Assembly: GCA_018334015.1 (NCBI GenBank)
Contig: JAGXTI010000036.1
Location: 62,001-126,000, forward strand
Direction: 5' to 3'
Origin: Silanimonas sp.
Lineage (GTDB): Bacteria > Pseudomonadota > Gammaproteobacteria > Xanthomonadales > Xanthomonadaceae
DNA length: 64,000 nt
The notes beneath the pieces are model-generated. The model made no database searches. It was not told the DNA's origin and worked only from the letters and a program-made list of their open reading frames with translations. Both the position numbers and the translations under genes were made by a program. Below, piece by piece: positions 62,209 to 64,000 of the stretch (within the stretch, counting starts at the first letter, position 1; each line of letters opens with the position of its first letter).

Positions 62209-62646
62209 TCAGCGGCCCTTGGTCACCGGCAGGTCGGCCTGGCGCCAGCCGGCGATGCCGCCGTCGAGCAGGGAAACGTCGGTGAAGCCGGCTTTCTTGA
62301 GCTTCTTGGCGGCGTCACGGGCGCTCATGCCGGCGCGGCAGACCACGATCACCGGCCGCGCCTTGGCCTTGGCGAGCAGCTTGTGGCGCTCCGGATCGAG
62401 GTCGACCAGCGGCACCGAGATCGAACCCAGGATGTGCGCCTTGGCGTAGTCGGCGGCCGGCGAGACATCGACCACCAGGGCCTCGTCGCTGTTCATGCGG
62501 CGGGTGGCGGCGGCCGGGCTCAACACCGGGATGCCGGAGAGCCGCAGCCGGGTCTCGTTGATGATGACGGCCAAGGTCAGGCCGACGAAGGCCAGGCTGA
62601 GGATGGGCGAGGATTGCGCGAAGGCGGACAGCTGGTCCCAGGACAT
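62209..62646 (-). CDS. Membrane-anchored rhodanese (YibN-like)
   Basis: A 145-residue protein with an N-terminal transmembrane helix (about 15-32) and one rhodanese domain. The active-site Cys is in VVCRAGMSARDAAKKL, preceded by ALVVDVSPAADYAKAHI and a final GGIAGWRQADLPV. Upstream of secB in the order rhodanese-secB-gpsA, it is the counterpart of E. coli YibN, also linked to Sec/YidC genes. Confidence 0.92.
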   Translation of the reverse strand: MSWDQLSAFAQSSPILSLAFVGLTLAVIINETRLRLSGIPVLSPAAATRRMNSDEALVVDVSPAADYAKAHILGSISVPLVDLDPERHKLLAKAKARPVIVVCRAGMSARDAAKKLKKAGFTDVSLLDGGIAGWRQADLPVTKGR

Positions 62647-62719
62647 CGGGCGCTCGGTCGGGGGTGGGCCGGCATTATCCGCCGGTCCGGCGGCGGCGGC
62701 CAGTCGTCCGGGCGACGGT

Positions 62720-63139
62720 TCAGCCGTCGCGAGCGAACCGGGGCAGCCCCTCGGTCTGCAACCAGCGCCGGCTGGCATCGTCCCAGCGCCAGGTTTCGCG
62801 CACCCGCAGCACCCGTTCGACCTGAGTGTGGATGTTGACGATCCGCAACTCGACCTCGCGGACCACCCCGCCGTCGGTGCTGGGCCGGCTGGCGATCACC
62901 TGGTAGCCGGTGATGCGGTTCTGCTGCAGGCGCTCCAGCTCGAAAGCGGTGAGCGGTTGGCGGGCCAGCGTGGCGGGGTCGATCGATTCGGCCGCCACCT
63001 CGAACTGGTTCCAGCGGATCGCCGCCGAGTAGGCGTAGAGGGCGCGGTCGAGGGCCTCGGCGCGGGTGCCCGGCCCGCCGGCGCAGGCGGTGAGCAGCAG
63101 GCAGCCGAGGGCGAGCAGGAGGGCGACGCGACGCGGCAT
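62720..63139 (-). CDS. Small lipoprotein, unknown function
   Basis: A 139-residue lipoprotein with signal peptide PRRVALLLALGCLLLTAC (Cys about 19). The mature part is predicted alpha/beta, with RALYAYSAAIRWNQFEVAAESI, LERLQQNRITGYQVIASRP, VVREVELRIVNIHTQVERVLRVRETWRW and a Trp-rich end. It resembles NTF2-like or SnoaL-like periplasmic proteins in size, but no assignment is made. ATG 63139 is chosen over an upstream in-frame start because it places the signal at the N-terminus. Confidence 0.75.
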   Translation of the reverse strand: MPRRVALLLALGCLLLTACAGGPGTRAEALDRALYAYSAAIRWNQFEVAAESIDPATLARQPLTAFELERLQQNRITGYQVIASRPSTDGGVVREVELRIVNIHTQVERVLRVRETWRWDDASRRWLQTEGLPRFARDG

Positions 63140-63176
63140 GGGCGGGAGGTCCCGGAGGGTGGCGCGCAGGAGTATG

Positions 63177-63641
63177 TCAGCCGCGCCGGACGGCGGCATA
63201 GCGGCCTTCCAGCCGGGCCACCAGGCGACCGCTGGCGTCGCGCGCTTCGGCCTGCAGGTTCAGCCCGCCGCGTCCGCGCGCCGCCAGCTTGGCGCGCAGT
63301 CCTTCGAGGGCGGTGGCGTCCGGCAGGGCCGCGGTGGCGCGCAGGTCCTCGTAGAGCGGCGCCAGGTACTCGAGCCGGCTGTCGGCAATGAAGAGGTCGG
63401 TGTCCTCGCCGGCCCGGTGCAGGGCGGTTTCCAGCGCAGCCCAGGCGGCCAGCGTCAGCAGGGCAGCGAGGCTACCACCGAAGGCGCAGCCCTTGTCGTT
63501 GAGATTGAGCGCCAGCGGCGCGCCGATCTGGATGCCGGCGGCATCGAGCCGTTCGATGCGCAGGCCGAGCGCCCGCGCCGGCGGCATCCGGTCGAGCAGG
63601 TCCTGCAGGCGGTGGATCTCGGAGTCGGCGGCGATCGGCAT
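63177..63641 (-). CDS. YiiD_C-type thioesterase (hot-dog fold)
   Basis: A 154-residue protein matching the putative thioesterase domain found at the C-terminus of YiiD. It has LGLRIERLDAAGIQIGAPLALNLNDKGCAFGGSLAALLTLAAWAAL, with the typical NDKGCAFGGS active-site helix (shown in two overlapping parts: LNLNDKGCAFGGS and LLTLAAWAALE), then DSRLEYLAPL. It probably hydrolyses a short acyl-CoA or acyl-carrier thioester. It is divergent from hemD. Confidence 0.85.
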   Translation of the reverse strand: MPIAADSEIHRLQDLLDRMPPARALGLRIERLDAAGIQIGAPLALNLNDKGCAFGGSLAALLTLAAWAALETALHRAGEDTDLFIADSRLEYLAPLYEDLRATAALPDATALEGLRAKLAARGRGGLNLQAEARDASGRLVARLEGRYAAVRRG

Positions 63642-63667
63642 GGGGGACGGTATGCGAGAGTAAGGCG

Positions 63668-64000
63668 ATGGCAGAACAGAACGACCGGCCGCCGATGTTC
63701 TGGTCGCTGCGACCGGCCGGCGAGCATGCGGCGCTCAGGCGGGCGGCACAAGCCGCCGGCTGGCGGCTGCGCGTCCTGCCGGTGCTGCGCACCCGCGAGC
63801 GCGCGGTCGGCGCGGCGCTGGACCGGGCGCTGGCCTGCAGTTGGCGGATCAGCACCAGCCCGGCGGCGGTGCGGGCGGTGGCGCGGCGTTCGCCCTGGCC
63901 GACGCAGGGCCTGGATCTGGCGGTCGGTGCCGGCACCGCGGCCGCCCTCGCCGCCGCCGGTGCGCACCGGGTGTTTCACCCGGCGCGGATGGACAGCGAG
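63668..64000 (+). CDS. hemD: Uroporphyrinogen-III synthase, N-terminal part (cut by window edge)
   Basis: The first 111 codons of a HemD-like protein: [25 protein letters not shown], a variable loop, ISTSPAAVRAVARR and VGAGTAAALAAAGAHRV. The SLRPAGEHAAL opening and the STSPAAVRA segment fit the Rossmann-like domain 1 of HemD in Xanthomonadales. It would convert hydroxymethylbilane to uroporphyrinogen III. The ATG at 63668 is 26 bases from the thioesterase ATG on the opposite strand. The remainder is outside the window. Confidence 0.72.
   Translation, partial: MAEQNDRPPMFWSLRPAGEHAALRRAAQAAGWRLRVLPVLRTRERAVGAALDRALACSWRISTSPAAVRAVARRSPWPTQGLDLAVGAGTAAALAAAGAHRVFHPARMDSE

Noticed and set aside
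1-64000. tRNA, rRNA, riboswitch or origin signatures
   Set aside because: No cloverleaf with a TTC loop, no rRNA-like sequence, no DnaA-box cluster and no recognised riboswitch core were noticed on reading; a covariance-model search was not possible here.

Overview
The window is about 70% GC (judged by eye) and almost entirely coding. Gene content and protein style point to a gammaproteobacterium of the Xanthomonadales/Lysobacterales. The markers are a complete oleABCD head-to-head olefin pathway, an Ax21-like outer-membrane barrel, a DcaP-type porin, a full-length QueF, GpsA-SecB-rhodanese linkage, and frequent GTG/TTG starts with ATGA/GTGA/TTGA overlaps. No rRNA, tRNA, CRISPR array or prophage was seen. 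No gap without a gene exceeds about 260 bases.

Layout. 1-2158: TetR-controlled RND efflux operon, cut by the left edge. 2296-7908: forward run of cytochrome c, secreted nuclease, alpha/beta hydrolase, ZapE, QueF and a lipoprotein. 7918-16747: reverse genes for an LCAT-like lipoprotein, a spectacularly repetitive lipoprotein, an IadA-like peptidase, a family 9 glycosyltransferase, oligopeptidase A, a ParDE-like toxin-antitoxin pair and coniferyl aldehyde dehydrogenase. 16834-24699: regulatory block with a CNMP/CBS/DUF294 protein, a DEDDh exonuclease, a CrbS/MxtR-type symporter-histidine kinase, a PQQ-type sugar dehydrogenase and the LuxR-type response regulator. 24712-30139: VOC protein, an orphan MFP-permease-ATPase exporter, a short methyltransferase remnant and a lone AAA ATPase with its own palindrome. 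30186-35648: acs facing a DcaP porin, small membrane protein and acetate symporter operon. 35655-41791: S9 peptidase, icd, lactate permease and D-2-hydroxyacid dehydrogenase. 41870-44101: a decay zone with a YadA stub, an internally deleted IS256-type transposase, a frameshifted methyltransferase and an ECF sigma stub. 44201-50289: rluE and the ole locus, with a NYN-domain nuclease gene inserted between oleA and oleB. 50341-55651: a small lipoprotein, SDR, secreted protein, BaiN-like flavoprotein, YaeQ and Fic. 55893-59275: Tat-signal protein and an MmeI-like restriction-modification enzyme. 59366-64000: housekeeping genes trmL, Ax21-like, gpsA, secB, rhodanese, lipoprotein, thioesterase and the start of hemD.

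How it works together. The clearest theme is acetate and C2/C3 metabolism. A membrane sensor kinase and its LuxR partner are of the type known to control acs, and acs with an acetate uptake operon lies 6 kb away around an inverted repeat. Isocitrate dehydrogenase and a lactate module follow. The second theme is very-long-chain olefin synthesis with an unexpected PIN-like ribonuclease gene coupled to oleBCD. Accessory genes (ParDE, ATPase, IS remnant, NYN, Fic, MmeI-like) are scattered singly rather than forming one large island.
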